Below, piece after piece: positions 39,000 to 48,248 of a stretch of 64,000 nucleotides of DNA. A program made the position numbers and the translations under genes. Source of the DNA: Actinomycetes bacterium (GTDB lineage Bacteria; Actinomycetota; Acidimicrobiia; Acidimicrobiales; JAMCPL01); contig JAJZWU010000011.1 in assembly GCA_021846515.1 (NCBI GenBank), positions 1 to 64,000 on the forward strand, given 5' to 3'. The notes beneath the pieces were generated by a model, which worked only from the letters and a program-made list of their open reading frames with translations, did not search any database and was not told where the DNA came from. Every line of letters starts with the position of its first letter. The first letter of the stretch is position 1.

Positions 39000-39383
39000 T
39001 TATGAAGGAGGCAATCGCCATGCCCGCAACTGGTAAGGAGCGCTGGAAGGGAACTGGCCGACGAGGGAGTCCGCTCCTCCCGTAGCAACTGCTACGTAAG
39101 TAGAACCGTTCAGGTCGTAGATACTCGGGGCAGACCCAATCGGTGCGCCTGCTGCAACCTGCCATAGCACTCGCCCGGTGGAAGCAGAGAGAGCACGCAT
39201 GACCCCGTGTTCGGTTCCAAACAAAATAATACCTCCCGCTGTGGCGGTAATTCCTCCTATCGCCGGGCTGGCTGTATTTACCTGCCACACGACATGACCG
39301 GTAACGGTATTGATTGCAGTTACTGTACCCGTATATGCAGCACCGGCAGGAGGTAAACAACCAGAGAGTGACCGATATTCTGC
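39000..39383 (-). pseudogene. Relic of a PQQ-type beta-propeller dehydrogenase (C-terminal end)
   Basis: About 125 codons read GTVTAINTVTGHVVWQVNTA, later GVMRALSASTGRVLWQVAAG and SIYDLNGSTYVAVATGG. These are PQQ-repeat blades and the typical end of quinoprotein alcohol dehydrogenases, which are normally 550-700 residues. An in-frame TAG at 39386-39384 closes the frame upstream and I found no further blades beyond it, so this is a remnant. It suggests an older dehydrogenase gene was lost here. Confidence 0.65.
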
Positions 39384-39791
39384 CTACCATCTTTTCCTCT
39401 GTACAGCCGCATCCCGATCAGGGCCCTATACCGGGTGAATGCCCGTCTGAGCCAGACGGTGTAAGTAGGCTGGCAGGTGTTGTGACCACTATGTCCATGA
39501 CCTCACTCTATCATTTTCGCGCCAAATAGCTTGGCTATTGATGCGGTTCGGCATAATGATTTCGTTCAGTACTATGACTACACTACCGAGACAAACGGAG
39601 GCTCCCCCAATTGTAAATATTAACCATGCCATCCATCAGGGGCTTTGAACCACTTACAGGTTGAGCTTCTTGGAGCGCGACTCGTAACCGTATTATAATA
39701 TGATCTTATAACGATAGATTGAGGATGATTGGGGATTTGATCACAACATATGGATGCGTGGGGTGGTATTTTAGGACTCTGCCTCATGTCC
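39384..39791. other. Gene-free stretch with one small hairpin
   Basis: No convincing gene. A perfect 7-bp stem CCGTCTG-agc-CAGACGG lies at 39443-39459 without a T-run. Possibly further decay of the quinoprotein locus; no homology is visible by eye. Confidence 0.4.
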
Positions 39792-40751
39792 TCACGGGTT
39801 GCAGACCGGGCACTCTCCGGGATCGGCACGTAGATCAGCAGATGCAATCGGGCGCGTCTGTCGATACTCGCAGGAGGCACAGCCGTCAATCTCTGCTCTC
39901 GACCGGGCAACTTCAGTGCCACACCAGGAGCAGGGTACGCCAAGGAGTACATCTACTCGCCCCCATCCCGGGGCACCGCAGACAGGACAACGAGCGGCAA
40001 TTCGGTCGGCAAGGCGTTTGGCTGTGCAGGCAATAATAGCGCGGCGCGAGGGGCAGGCGTGAGCTCTCAGATCAGTCTCTACAACAGCAAGACCATCAGC
40101 AGAAGCAGTTGCGCACTCATCAAGCACGGCAACCAGCCCATCTACAGTAGCAATACCTTTGTACACAGGTCGTACTACCCCACTGTTTGGACGTACTATG
40201 AGCTTGTGGTTGGGGAAATCGGCATGTACCAAGAATGATTCAAGCCCCTCTATGCTGTTGGCAGTAACCGTGGCAGCCACAATATCCCAGCTGGAATGGC
40301 TCTCCCACACAACAATCCCGTTTTCGTCGTCGACCAGGACGACGATCTCCTTATCGGAATGGATGAACGGCATGGCGGAGTCGGGAGAAATGCTTCCCTC
40401 AGAAGCCAAGCCAAGAGGACAGCCGGCAGCGTCTATCCCGAGGCGTGCCTTTGCAATGGCGGTGTCGAGCGGCGGACCCTGGCGGGGGATGTCACCGGTA
40501 AAGGTGCCTAAAATGTCGGTGTCGACAGCTACTGCTTCAACCCGCAGCCCGACAGCCTGTTCCAGCGGTGGAGCAATAAGAGGAAGCTTGCCGTGCTTGG
40601 TTGCAAGTACCGCCATACGGCCGGCATAGGGATGATCGGAACCAGACCACCTCGGAGCAAAAACTGGTTGGCTATTGGTATCAGTTACCATCGGCACTAC
40701 AGTAACCTTCACAGAAGAGCCATTCGGGCACGGACAACCGCCTATTTGCAA
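39792..40751 (-). CDS. DUF6671-like protein with C-terminal zinc ribbons
   Basis: The 319-residue protein has DHPYAGRMAVLATKHGKLPLI and DTDILGTFTGDIPRQGPPLD, plus PLGLASEGS and IVVLVDDENGIVV, the pattern I associate with the DUF6671 family, function unknown. The C-terminus has Cys pairs CPVC, CSWC, CASC, CPVC, probably two zinc ribbons. The start is TTG at 40751; the ATG at 40691, closer to the conserved region, is an alternative. Its 5' end lies next to the duplicated promoter cassette and it diverges from the decarboxylase-family operon. Confidence 0.72.
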   Translation of the reverse strand: MQIGGCPCPNGSSVKVTVVPMVTDTNSQPVFAPRWSGSDHPYAGRMAVLATKHGKLPLIAPPLEQAVGLRVEAVAVDTDILGTFTGDIPRQGPPLDTAIAKARLGIDAAGCPLGLASEGSISPDSAMPFIHSDKEIVVLVDDENGIVVWESHSSWDIVAATVTANSIEGLESFLVHADFPNHKLIVRPNSGVVRPVYKGIATVDGLVAVLDECATASADGLAVVETDLRAHACPSRRAIIACTAKRLADRIAARCPVCGAPGWGRVDVLLGVPCSWCGTEVARSRAEIDGCASCEYRQTRPIASADLRADPGECPVCNP

Positions 40752-40752
40752 T

Positions 40753-40810
40753 GATGATTTGCATTCCCTTAAATAACGTAATATAATTCATGATATGAAT
40801 ATCATATATT
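40753..40810 (+). promoter_or_regulatory. Promoter/operator cassette, copy 1
   Basis: A 58-bp sequence nearly identical (3 differences) to copy 2 at 41966-42023. It holds TTGCAT (40759-40764), a 17-bp spacer and TATAAT (40782-40787). A perfect dyad ATTCAT-gat-ATGAAT (40786-40800) covers the predicted start, as expected of a repressor operator. It drives the small ORF and the decarboxylase-family gene. Confidence 0.75.
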
Positions 40811-40886
40811 GGACAATTGACAAGTGGGTGGCATCATGACAGCATCGCCATCTGGGTCTGCAACCACAAAAGCTCGTCATTAGCCC

Positions 40887-41117
40887 ATGCACGGACGCTG
40901 GAGAGCAACCGAACCCGATCACAGGAGCGATGAAATTGCCTGGCTGCGGGAAAAAGAAATAAAACACCCAGGCCGTCAGCAGGTGGTATCCAAGCAAGAT
41001 GGAGATGCCTGGATCGTGGACGGCGCCCTCGAAGTTCTAAGTCTGGATACGGCAAACGATCTCGTAGAAAATTACGAAAAGGAAAACTATGATCCTCAAG
41101 GAGTGATAATGCCATGA
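40887..41117 (+). CDS. Small protein of unknown function, coupled to the decarboxylase-family gene
   Basis: A 76-residue ORF from ATG 40887 (an in-frame TAG lies just upstream), rich in charged residues (ENYEKENYDPQGVIMP at the end). It overlaps the next gene by 4 bp (ATGA), which favours a real coupled gene. No SD is clear. A 15-codon ORF (ATG 40837, MTASPSGSATTKARH) precedes it and could be a leader peptide. I do not recognise the family. Confidence 0.5.
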   Translation: MHGRWRATEPDHRSDEIAWLREKEIKHPGRQQVVSKQDGDAWIVDGALEVLSLDTANDLVENYEKENYDPQGVIMP

Positions 41118-41923
41118 ATGCTGAAATATTTGAAGCCGAAGAGGGAGCTACAACCGGAACTACAATCCAAGGAATGCCGATCGGTTCACCCCTGTACAAT
41201 ATCGACCCGGTACGCGGGATAGAGTACTGGAGATGCAGGGCAGTCGCGGCCGTATTCACGGTCGGGGGAGATTTGAACGATCTCATCCCCGATGGCCTCA
41301 GACTGGCATCCGCAAACCCAATCGGAATGGTAATGATTGCGGAATATGGAGGCAGTACGCTTGGTCGCTATCTGGAACTGACCTCGTTTGTACAGGTAGT
41401 GGATGAAAGCGGCAGGTTGGGAATGTACATTCCCTATATATACGTCACCAACGATTCTGCCATGGCTGCCGGTCGCGAAGTGCTCGGCGCACCCAAGAAG
41501 CTGGCGGACATCCGGCTGGAGGACAGTTACGACACGATCCAGGGCACAATGGATCGTCCAGCAGGGAAGAGACTTGCCACCCTTACCATGGCGCCTTCGT
41601 CAAGGATGGATCCGGCATTGTTCCAAGCCGTTCTAGCTATGGGAACTCCGTTTTTCTCACTGCGCCACATACCGGGACCACCAGGCGGGATGTTGGTACA
41701 CGAATTGATTGAATGGTCGAGTGAGATACACGTGCATAAGGATGCTGCCGGTGACCAGCTCATGTTCACCGGTCCTGGGTCGCTTACCTACGATTCCCCT
41801 TCAGCAATAGATCCTTTGTACAGGATCGAGGTAGCAGGTATGATCGCTTGTACGTACATGGAATTTGATGTGCGTCTCATAAATGGACGAGCCATAAAAT
41901 CATCAAGCCGCATCCAAACCTAA
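41114..41923 (+). CDS. Acetoacetate-decarboxylase-family protein
   Basis: A 269-residue protein with the active-site segment AAGREVLGAPKKLADI, whose first Lys is the Schiff-base Lys in acetoacetate decarboxylase (ADC pattern GREIWGFPKKLA). Other matching parts: VVDESGRLGMYIPYIYVTND before it and the C-terminal DPLYRIEVAGMIACTYMEFD. The family includes true decarboxylases and other Schiff-base enzymes, so the substrate is open. The gene follows the 76-codon ORF and precedes dabB; both transcription units start from the same 58-bp cassette, suggesting common control with inorganic-carbon uptake. Confidence 0.85.
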   Translation: MNAEIFEAEEGATTGTTIQGMPIGSPLYNIDPVRGIEYWRCRAVAAVFTVGGDLNDLIPDGLRLASANPIGMVMIAEYGGSTLGRYLELTSFVQVVDESGRLGMYIPYIYVTNDSAMAAGREVLGAPKKLADIRLEDSYDTIQGTMDRPAGKRLATLTMAPSSRMDPALFQAVLAMGTPFFSLRHIPGPPGGMLVHELIEWSSEIHVHKDAAGDQLMFTGPGSLTYDSPSAIDPLYRIEVAGMIACTYMEFDVRLINGRAIKSSSRIQT

Positions 41924-41965
41924 GAATCATTCGGGATTGGCCAATCGGCATCCGGAAAAGATCGG

Positions 41966-42023
41966 GATGACTTGCATTCTCTTAAATAACGTAATATAAT
42001 TCATGATATGAATATCGTATATT
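41966..42023 (+). promoter_or_regulatory. Promoter/operator cassette, copy 2, upstream of dabB
   Basis: TTGCAT (41972-41977), 17 bp, TATAAT (41995-42000), dyad ATTCATGATATGAAT (41999-42013). It differs from copy 1 (40753-40810) at only three bases. The predicted start at about 42007 lies 47 nt before the dabB ATG. No SD is obvious ahead of dabB. Confidence 0.78.
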
Positions 42024-42053
42024 ACTTGGGAACGGCACAGACGGCACGCTAAT

Positions 42054-43664
42054 ATGCACTCGACACTAATTCCAATAGGTCAAATATCCCTGGTAGGGGC
42101 TGTAATCTTACCTTTGGCAGCTGCGGCTGTATCACTGGCAGGCAATAGTCTCTCCGGTTGCCGGAAAGCAGCAAGGCTGGGGTGGACATCGGCTGCCGCG
42201 GCAACCTTGGCGACAATTATGGTGGCACTGAATGGGCCTTTTGTTGCTGCAGTAAACGGCAAACACGGCAACCCCATATTAGGCCTGGTCGCCAACCAGC
42301 TCACAGTAACCTTACTTGTCCTGGTATGTGTCGTAGGGGCGCTGGTACAAAGTTTTTCGGTGCGTTATTTGCAGGCAGACAAGTCAGCCCCCAGGTTCTT
42401 CGCCGTAACCAATATAGTAATCGCATCAATGGCTATCGTATGCACTTCAGCAACCGCCGCGTTGCTGGTCGCAGCCTGGGTCACGGCCGGATTGGCATTC
42501 GTAATGGCAACCGGCTACCGGTCGGATCTACCCGGTGTCCGGAGTTCGGCGCGTCTGACTCTGAAGATGTTCGTTATTGGTGACACGGCTCTGGTAGTTG
42601 CTTTGATCCTAATCTGGACGCAGGCAGGTAACGTTTCTCTGCTCCATTCAGCCCTGTCTGCTTCAGCTGGCAGCCGGCTGGACAAACTGTCTACGGTCAT
42701 TGCACTGCTGATCGTGATAGCAGCCCTGACGCGATCTGCACAGGGATTACTCGGTAGATGGATGCCCGGCACCGTATCAGCTCCGACGCCGGTATCTGCC
42801 CTACTTCATGCCGGTGTGGTCAATGGAGGCGGCATACTGCTCCTTCGCCTAAGCTCCCTGTCCAGTAATTCCATACTGGCCATGTCCGTTGCTTTTGCGA
42901 TAGCCATACTGACTGCAGTAGTGGCCACCACTGTCATGAGCCGAAAGGCAGACGTAAAGGGTTCGCTGGCCTTCTCCACGATGGGCCAGATGGGTTTCAT
43001 GCTGGCAGAATGTACAGTCGGTGCCTACATAGCCGCGTTACTGCACCTGATAGGTCACGCTATGTACAAGGCAACCATGTTCTTCGGCTCCGGTTCGCAG
43101 GTATATCGTAGCGGTCAAACACCTGCAACCCCTGCAAAAAAAGTCTCTATTCCGCTTAGGTTGGCGGCAACTCTGGTAACAGTAGCAGCAACCGTGGCCA
43201 TTATGGTCATGGCGCCCGGTATACTCACCCACCATGGTGAAATAATACTACTGGCCTTCGTGGCAGCCACAGTTGCGGCTACCTGCTGGTCGTGGTGGAG
43301 TCTCTGCCCTGCTACACCCCGTACAACGATATTATGGACAGCAGCTATGCTGCTTGCCGGCGGGCTCTATGGGCTTGCAGTCAGTGCGCTGGGGGGATGG
43401 ATGGCACCGGCACTTCCATCTGCCGGATCAGGAGTGCTAAGCCCATGGTGGTTACTTAGTATAGCCGCGGCGTCTCTAGCCATCGCCGGTATAAATCAGA
43501 TACCTGTAGTAAGAAATTGGCTACAGGCATTGTTAATAGATATTGGTGCAACATCTGCGAACATCGCAGACGGCAAAAAATTAATAGGCATCGCAAACAG
43601 TGGAGAGGATCTGTCTGGAGATTTTTATGAAGCCTCGGGTACATGGTCAGGGAATGCTGCGTGA
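42054..43664 (+). CDS. dabB: DabB, proton-conducting membrane subunit of the DAB inorganic-carbon transporter
   Basis: The 536-residue protein has about 13-14 helices and belongs to the NuoL/MrpA-like antiporter superfamily. Seen: QSFSVRYLQADKSAPRFFAV, the helix with GRWMPGTVSAPTPVSALLHA that matches the NuoL quinone-antiporter signature, and LLHLIGHAMYKATMFF. Next to a DUF2309 (DabA) gene, this identifies DabB, which is thought to couple ion flow to CO2 hydration by DabA at the membrane. dabA begins within its last codons. Expression is driven by promoter cassette copy 2. Confidence 0.9.
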   Translation: MHSTLIPIGQISLVGAVILPLAAAAVSLAGNSLSGCRKAARLGWTSAAAATLATIMVALNGPFVAAVNGKHGNPILGLVANQLTVTLLVLVCVVGALVQSFSVRYLQADKSAPRFFAVTNIVIASMAIVCTSATAALLVAAWVTAGLAFVMATGYRSDLPGVRSSARLTLKMFVIGDTALVVALILIWTQAGNVSLLHSALSASAGSRLDKLSTVIALLIVIAALTRSAQGLLGRWMPGTVSAPTPVSALLHAGVVNGGGILLLRLSSLSSNSILAMSVAFAIAILTAVVATTVMSRKADVKGSLAFSTMGQMGFMLAECTVGAYIAALLHLIGHAMYKATMFFGSGSQVYRSGQTPATPAKKVSIPLRLAATLVTVAATVAIMVMAPGILTHHGEIILLAFVAATVAATCWSWWSLCPATPRTTILWTAAMLLAGGLYGLAVSALGGWMAPALPSAGSGVLSPWWLLSIAAASLAIAGINQIPVVRNWLQALLIDIGATSANIADGKKLIGIANSGEDLSGDFYEASGTWSGNAA

Positions 43665-46288
43665 AAGATTCTACAACAACTATACCTGTAAGTGACAACC
43701 ACATTTCGGCAACCAGACTCGCTGGGCAGGTACACAGCGGGCATAATGCAAGCAGGAACGATGATCGATCTCACTTACTGGAACAAATAGAAGAGGCGGT
43801 TCGCGTCATAGCACCATTGTGGCCACTGTCCACATTTATAGCAGTAAACCCACTCTGGGACTTGCGACACATATCTTTTTACGATGCCATAGACTACGCT
43901 GCTCCAATCCTGGGCATCCGTGGATACCCTACAGAAGCATTCTTTGCTGAGGCTTACGCGTGCGGTCGTGTAACCATGGCTGATCTGCGCGCCGTCATAT
44001 CAGATACCAATACCAATGACTCAATTACAGAAGATTTCCATTTGTATGGCCTGAACACAAAATCCCCAGAAGCACCTGCTACCGATACTACTGAGGTACG
44101 ACCTCATAACACGAATAACACCTTCATTGATCATGTAATAGATCGGGAGCTAACCAAGTGGTGTGCGGCATATATAGGGGGGATGTTGCCCGGTAAAACT
44201 GGAGGTGGCTTTTACCAAGCATGGCACGGTATAATCGGGGAAGACCCAGCAGCTCGTAGGATCGCAGGTAAAGATGGGCGAAGAGAGCTCGTCGCCATGC
44301 CTGAAAATGCAATCGATACGATACTGGAGTGTCTGGACAGGCTCTCAATAAATAAAAATGACCGAGTAAATGAGATAGAACGCCGGTTTGCCCGTACCTT
44401 GGGGTGGTCAGGCTATGCAAAATGGCGATCTTACTGGGCACCCATCAACTACTCCGAATCAGATATAACTACGGTCGATCTACTTGCTGTTCGGCTAAGT
44501 TACGAAGCAGTACTCAGTTGCATGAACAGGCCACTACGGCCAACGCGTTTTGCTGCTCTGGTCAGACGCCCAAGTAGACATAGCCACCTGGATACAAAAA
44601 AGCGCCGGCTCAAAGAAGTAGATCAGAGTAAAAAAGCCATTCAGCCAGAACACAATAATTGTAGCGTAAAGAGGATACAGCTTGACCATATTCCGCCAAA
44701 AGTACTTAAGAAAGTATGGCTTACGGCATATGAAAACCACTATCGAGATTGGCTGCTAAAGACTCTGGACGGTTCCCCACGGACTGCCACAGGAAGAAAG
44801 CAACCGGCATCAAGACTGCGGCCGGCCGCTCAGGCTGTATTTTGCATCGATACACGATCAGAGGGAATAAGGCGTCACCTTGAGGATGCCGGCCACTATG
44901 AAACGATAGGATTTGCAGGGTTCTTCTCCCTCCCAATGAGATACCTACCTCTGGGATCAGCCGGACATGTCGATCAATACCCTGTCCTTTTATCTCCGGC
45001 CATAGAGGTAACAGAGTTGCCGAGCACTGAAACGGCCCTACTGGCCAATCACCATATTGCAACTCGCCAGGGATTGGCTGCGGCCGGCTATGCACTGAAC
45101 AGCGCCCGTAAGGGTATGTTGTCGGCGTTTATGCTGGCTGAAGCAGGTGGGTTTTTTGCCGGGCCATTGGCTGCTACAAAGACATTGACTCCCAGGCATT
45201 ATCATAAGGTGCGAACCTGGATACACCGGATGATCGTTCCACACGTCGAGACACATAATAGAGTCTGCCCCTCCATTTCCATATCCGAACAGGCATCATT
45301 AGCTGAAAACCTACTTACCACGATGGGACTAACGCGTAACTTTGCCCCACTGGTGTTGCTCTGCGGCCATGGCAGTACCACAGAAAACAACCCGCACGCT
45401 TCTTCATTGGATTGCGGCGCCTGCGGAGGGAACCGGGGGGCGGCAAATGCCCGTGCCGCTACGGCACTGCTGAACCAGCCAACCATCCGGAAACTACTCA
45501 GAGAACGCAAAGTAATTATACCTGAGGACACGATTTTTATCGCAGGCGAACATGACACGGCCAACGACGAGGTAACTATCTTCGATCTGCATCTAATACC
45601 TGACAGTCATCTCGACATGGTGGCCACCCTCCAGGATGACCTCAACCGTGCCGGTAAAGATCTGGCTGTTGAGCGTGCTTCAACTCTGCCGGGTGCTCAG
45701 ACGCATGGCAACATCGCACTCCCAGAAGTTCGTTCCACCGATTGGGCTCAAGCCCAGCCGGAGTGGGGTCTGGCTGGTAACGCTTCGTTCATCGTGGCGC
45801 CCAGGGAACTAACTGCCGGAGTGGATTTGGGCCGGCGCTGCTTCCTGCACTCCTATGACTCCGATACTGACCCCAACGGCACAATACTGGAGACCATCCT
45901 AACCGCCCCAATGGTGGTGGCTCACTGGATAAACGCCCAATATTATTTCTCCACTGTAGACCCGGAGGTACTTTCCGCCGGAGACAAGACAGCTCACAAT
46001 ATCATTGCCGGTATAGGCGTTCTTCAAGGAGCAGGCGGTGATCTACAGGTCGGGCTTCCTCGCCAATCCATCTTCGACGGCAATAAGCCATTTCATGAAC
46101 CGGTGCGATTGCTTACTATAGTGCAAGCACCGCAAAAATTACTGGATAACGTAATATCCCGCAATGTAGTATTATGCGAGCTGTTTGACGGTAGTTGGGT
46201 ACATCTCGTTGCACGCGACCATCCATACGACACATGGAAGATGCGCCAGCCGGGAGGCGGATGGAAGCACTGGAAGCCTGCTGAGTAA
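43661..46288 (+). CDS. dabA: DabA (DUF2309), carbonic-anhydrase-like subunit of the DAB inorganic-carbon transporter
   Basis: About 875 residues from GTG 43661, which overlaps the dabB stop (GTGA); the ATG at 43643 is an alternative but lacks an SD. The zinc site of DabA is visible: Cys and Asp in VFCIDTRSEGIRRHLE (around residue 395) and His and Cys in LLCGHGSTTENNP and LDCGACGGNRG (around 570-590). The protein is peripheral, binds zinc and converts CO2 to bicarbonate using the gradient via DabB. DAB systems occur in autotrophs and in some heterotrophs; no Rubisco or carboxysome genes lie in this window. It converges directly (1 bp) with the sugar permease gene. Confidence 0.93.
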   Translation: MKDSTTTIPVSDNHISATRLAGQVHSGHNASRNDDRSHLLEQIEEAVRVIAPLWPLSTFIAVNPLWDLRHISFYDAIDYAAPILGIRGYPTEAFFAEAYACGRVTMADLRAVISDTNTNDSITEDFHLYGLNTKSPEAPATDTTEVRPHNTNNTFIDHVIDRELTKWCAAYIGGMLPGKTGGGFYQAWHGIIGEDPAARRIAGKDGRRELVAMPENAIDTILECLDRLSINKNDRVNEIERRFARTLGWSGYAKWRSYWAPINYSESDITTVDLLAVRLSYEAVLSCMNRPLRPTRFAALVRRPSRHSHLDTKKRRLKEVDQSKKAIQPEHNNCSVKRIQLDHIPPKVLKKVWLTAYENHYRDWLLKTLDGSPRTATGRKQPASRLRPAAQAVFCIDTRSEGIRRHLEDAGHYETIGFAGFFSLPMRYLPLGSAGHVDQYPVLLSPAIEVTELPSTETALLANHHIATRQGLAAAGYALNSARKGMLSAFMLAEAGGFFAGPLAATKTLTPRHYHKVRTWIHRMIVPHVETHNRVCPSISISEQASLAENLLTTMGLTRNFAPLVLLCGHGSTTENNPHASSLDCGACGGNRGAANARAATALLNQPTIRKLLRERKVIIPEDTIFIAGEHDTANDEVTIFDLHLIPDSHLDMVATLQDDLNRAGKDLAVERASTLPGAQTHGNIALPEVRSTDWAQAQPEWGLAGNASFIVAPRELTAGVDLGRRCFLHSYDSDTDPNGTILETILTAPMVVAHWINAQYYFSTVDPEVLSAGDKTAHNIIAGIGVLQGAGGDLQVGLPRQSIFDGNKPFHEPVRLLTIVQAPQKLLDNVISRNVVLCELFDGSWVHLVARDHPYDTWKMRQPGGGWKHWKPAE

Positions 46289-47332
46289 TCAGCCCTTCAG
46301 TGCACCGGCCGACAGTCCGCGCACAAGCTGACGCTGGAATACTATCAACAGTATAAATATAGGTAATGCAGCCTCCAGGGTACCTGCAAAGATCAAATTG
46401 AAATGGTTTACACTGACATTTTCGAGTTCGGCCATGCCAATCTGTACCGTACGAACGCTGTTGGTATCAGTAACTATCAGCGGCCATAGATATTGGTTCC
46501 AGGCACTCATAAATGCATAAAGAGCAAAGGCGGCTATCAACGGCCGGTTTAAGGGAACAACAATGCGAGTCAGGAAATGCCAATGTCCATATCCATCAAG
46601 CTTGGCGGCATCATGCAGATCTTTTGGTACCCCCATGAACGCTTGGCGAAATAAGAATATACCGACACCGCTGGCAAGAAAGGGAACGATAAGAGCTGGG
46701 AAAGAATTGAACCATCCCAATGCGACGATCGTCTGACGATTGGGAACAATAGTTGCCTCCATCGGAACCATCATAGTTGCAATACATGCCATAAAAAGAA
46801 GACGCCGGAAGGGAAACTTGAGATAAGCAAAGGCATAACCAGCCAGGACGGAGGTAATGATCTCTGCAATCATTATCAATATAGTAACGATGAAGCTATT
46901 ACGCAGGTACAGGCCCAGATGAGCCTGGCTGAATGCAGCTGAAAAATCCCCCCATAATGGGTGCAACGGGAAGAGCACCGGCGGGCGAGCCGCAATCTGA
47001 CGGGAGGAGAGAAGAGAATTGACTACGGTAATATATATCGGAAAACCTACTATCACGGCCAGGCCAGCCAGCACGATATAGCGTGCACCATTAGTGGCAT
47101 AGCGTCTCGTCTTCTTCCGCCCTGCACCGGCATTCAGTTGCCCTGATCTTCCCGGGGGTAAGCCACGCCCTGTGCCGTCTAAACTCCCTGCACTCACCAC
47201 ACCACTACCAGTTCCCGCACTCCCCACACTTCCAGCACCGCCTGCAACATCTATCCCTCCGGAACCATCCCCGTAACCGACCATATCTCCGGTACGCTCA
47301 GTTGGCCGCCACATAAAATACCCTCCGCTCAA
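46289..47332 (-). CDS. Carbohydrate ABC transporter permease, MalG type (second system)
   Basis: A 347-residue permease with EAA loop KDLHDAAKLDGYGHWHFLTR and helices from YIVLAGLAVIVGFPIYITVV on. The N-terminal 75 residues are unusually long and Gly/Ser-rich (VAGGAGSVGSAGTGSGVVSA), probably disordered cytoplasmic sequence. Starts at 47332, 47314 or 47284 are possible; the first overlaps the MalF-type gene by 35 bp. Last gene of the second sugar importer operon; its stop abuts dabA. Confidence 0.88.
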   Translation of the reverse strand: MSGGYFMWRPTERTGDMVGYGDGSGGIDVAGGAGSVGSAGTGSGVVSAGSLDGTGRGLPPGRSGQLNAGAGRKKTRRYATNGARYIVLAGLAVIVGFPIYITVVNSLLSSRQIAARPPVLFPLHPLWGDFSAAFSQAHLGLYLRNSFIVTILIMIAEIITSVLAGYAFAYLKFPFRRLLFMACIATMMVPMEATIVPNRQTIVALGWFNSFPALIVPFLASGVGIFLFRQAFMGVPKDLHDAAKLDGYGHWHFLTRIVVPLNRPLIAAFALYAFMSAWNQYLWPLIVTDTNSVRTVQIGMAELENVSVNHFNLIFAGTLEAALPIFILLIVFQRQLVRGLSAGALKG

Positions 47333-48248
47333 AGAACCAGAACTGTGCCAGGGTCAACACAAATAATATTGCAAAAAGAGCTATAGAGAGTACGGCAGCC
47401 AAGCCGTAATTGTTGTCCGTATATGCTGCCTGGTAAATGTAGTAAATTAGCACCAGGGTATGGTTATTGGGGCCACCCTGGGTAAGGAGGTCAATCTGGC
47501 CAAAAGCCTGGAATGAACCGATAATCCCTACTATGGAGGCAAAAAAGATGGTAGGTGACAGCAGCGGAACGGTTACCGCCCGAAAACGATACCACCTGGA
47601 GGCACCGTCCATCCTCGCTGCTTCCAAGAGATCATCCGGAACAGATTGAAGTGCGGCACTCATCAATATAAAAGTAAAACCGATATTTTGCCAGACCGTA
47701 ACGACAGAGACTGCCGGCAGTGCAAGTGTAGGGTTCGCTAATATACCGGCGCCGCCGCGTTGACCGAGCCAGTAGCTGAACAAGCCCACCTGAGGATCGA
47801 GCAGGGTAAAAAATATTACAGAAGCAACCGCAGTGGAGGTCGCAACCGTGGACGAGAAGATAGTCCTAAATATGCGTATTCCAGCCAGACGCTGATGGGC
47901 GAGGGTGGCGAGCAACAGACCGAGCACTATTCCGGTAGGTACGGTGAATATCACAAAGAGTATAGTTCTCCACAAACTGTGCAAAAAAAGTGCAGACGAT
48001 AAGGTGGAAGCGTACTGCGATACGCCGACGAAATGTGATGGCAAGTTTGGGAAGGGGGGAGTCTTGAAAAATCCCAACCATACGGCTTTTGCCAGAGGAA
48101 AGAAGACAAACACCCCGAATACCGCGAGTGCAGGAAGTATCCATAGATAAGCAAGTCCAGCCTCTCGCATCACTTTCAGCCAGGATGCGTTTCTAAATCG
48201 TCCTATCCGTTGCGTACCATCCAAGGATCCATTAGCTCCAGCTCTCAC
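47298..48248 (-). CDS. Carbohydrate ABC transporter permease, MalF type (second system)
   Basis: A 316-residue permease: first helix WILPALAVFGVFVFFPLAKA, EAA loop DDLLEAARMDGASRWYRFRA, six helices in total. Its start overlaps the ATPase stop by 4 bp and its 3' end overlaps the MalG-type gene. It forms the channel with that protein. Substrate class (carbohydrate) comes from CUT1 resemblance. Confidence 0.9.
   Translation of the reverse strand: MRAGANGSLDGTQRIGRFRNASWLKVMREAGLAYLWILPALAVFGVFVFFPLAKAVWLGFFKTPPFPNLPSHFVGVSQYASTLSSALFLHSLWRTILFVIFTVPTGIVLGLLLATLAHQRLAGIRIFRTIFSSTVATSTAVASVIFFTLLDPQVGLFSYWLGQRGGAGILANPTLALPAVSVVTVWQNIGFTFILMSAALQSVPDDLLEAARMDGASRWYRFRAVTVPLLSPTIFFASIVGIIGSFQAFGQIDLLTQGGPNNHTLVLIYYIYQAAYTDNNYGLAAVLSIALFAILFVLTLAQFWFFERRVFYVAAN

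Noticed and set aside
38962-39390. Minus-strand ORF of 142 codons over the quinoprotein relic
   Set aside because: A different frame from the one giving PQQ repeats, and a Cys/Arg-rich shadow composition.
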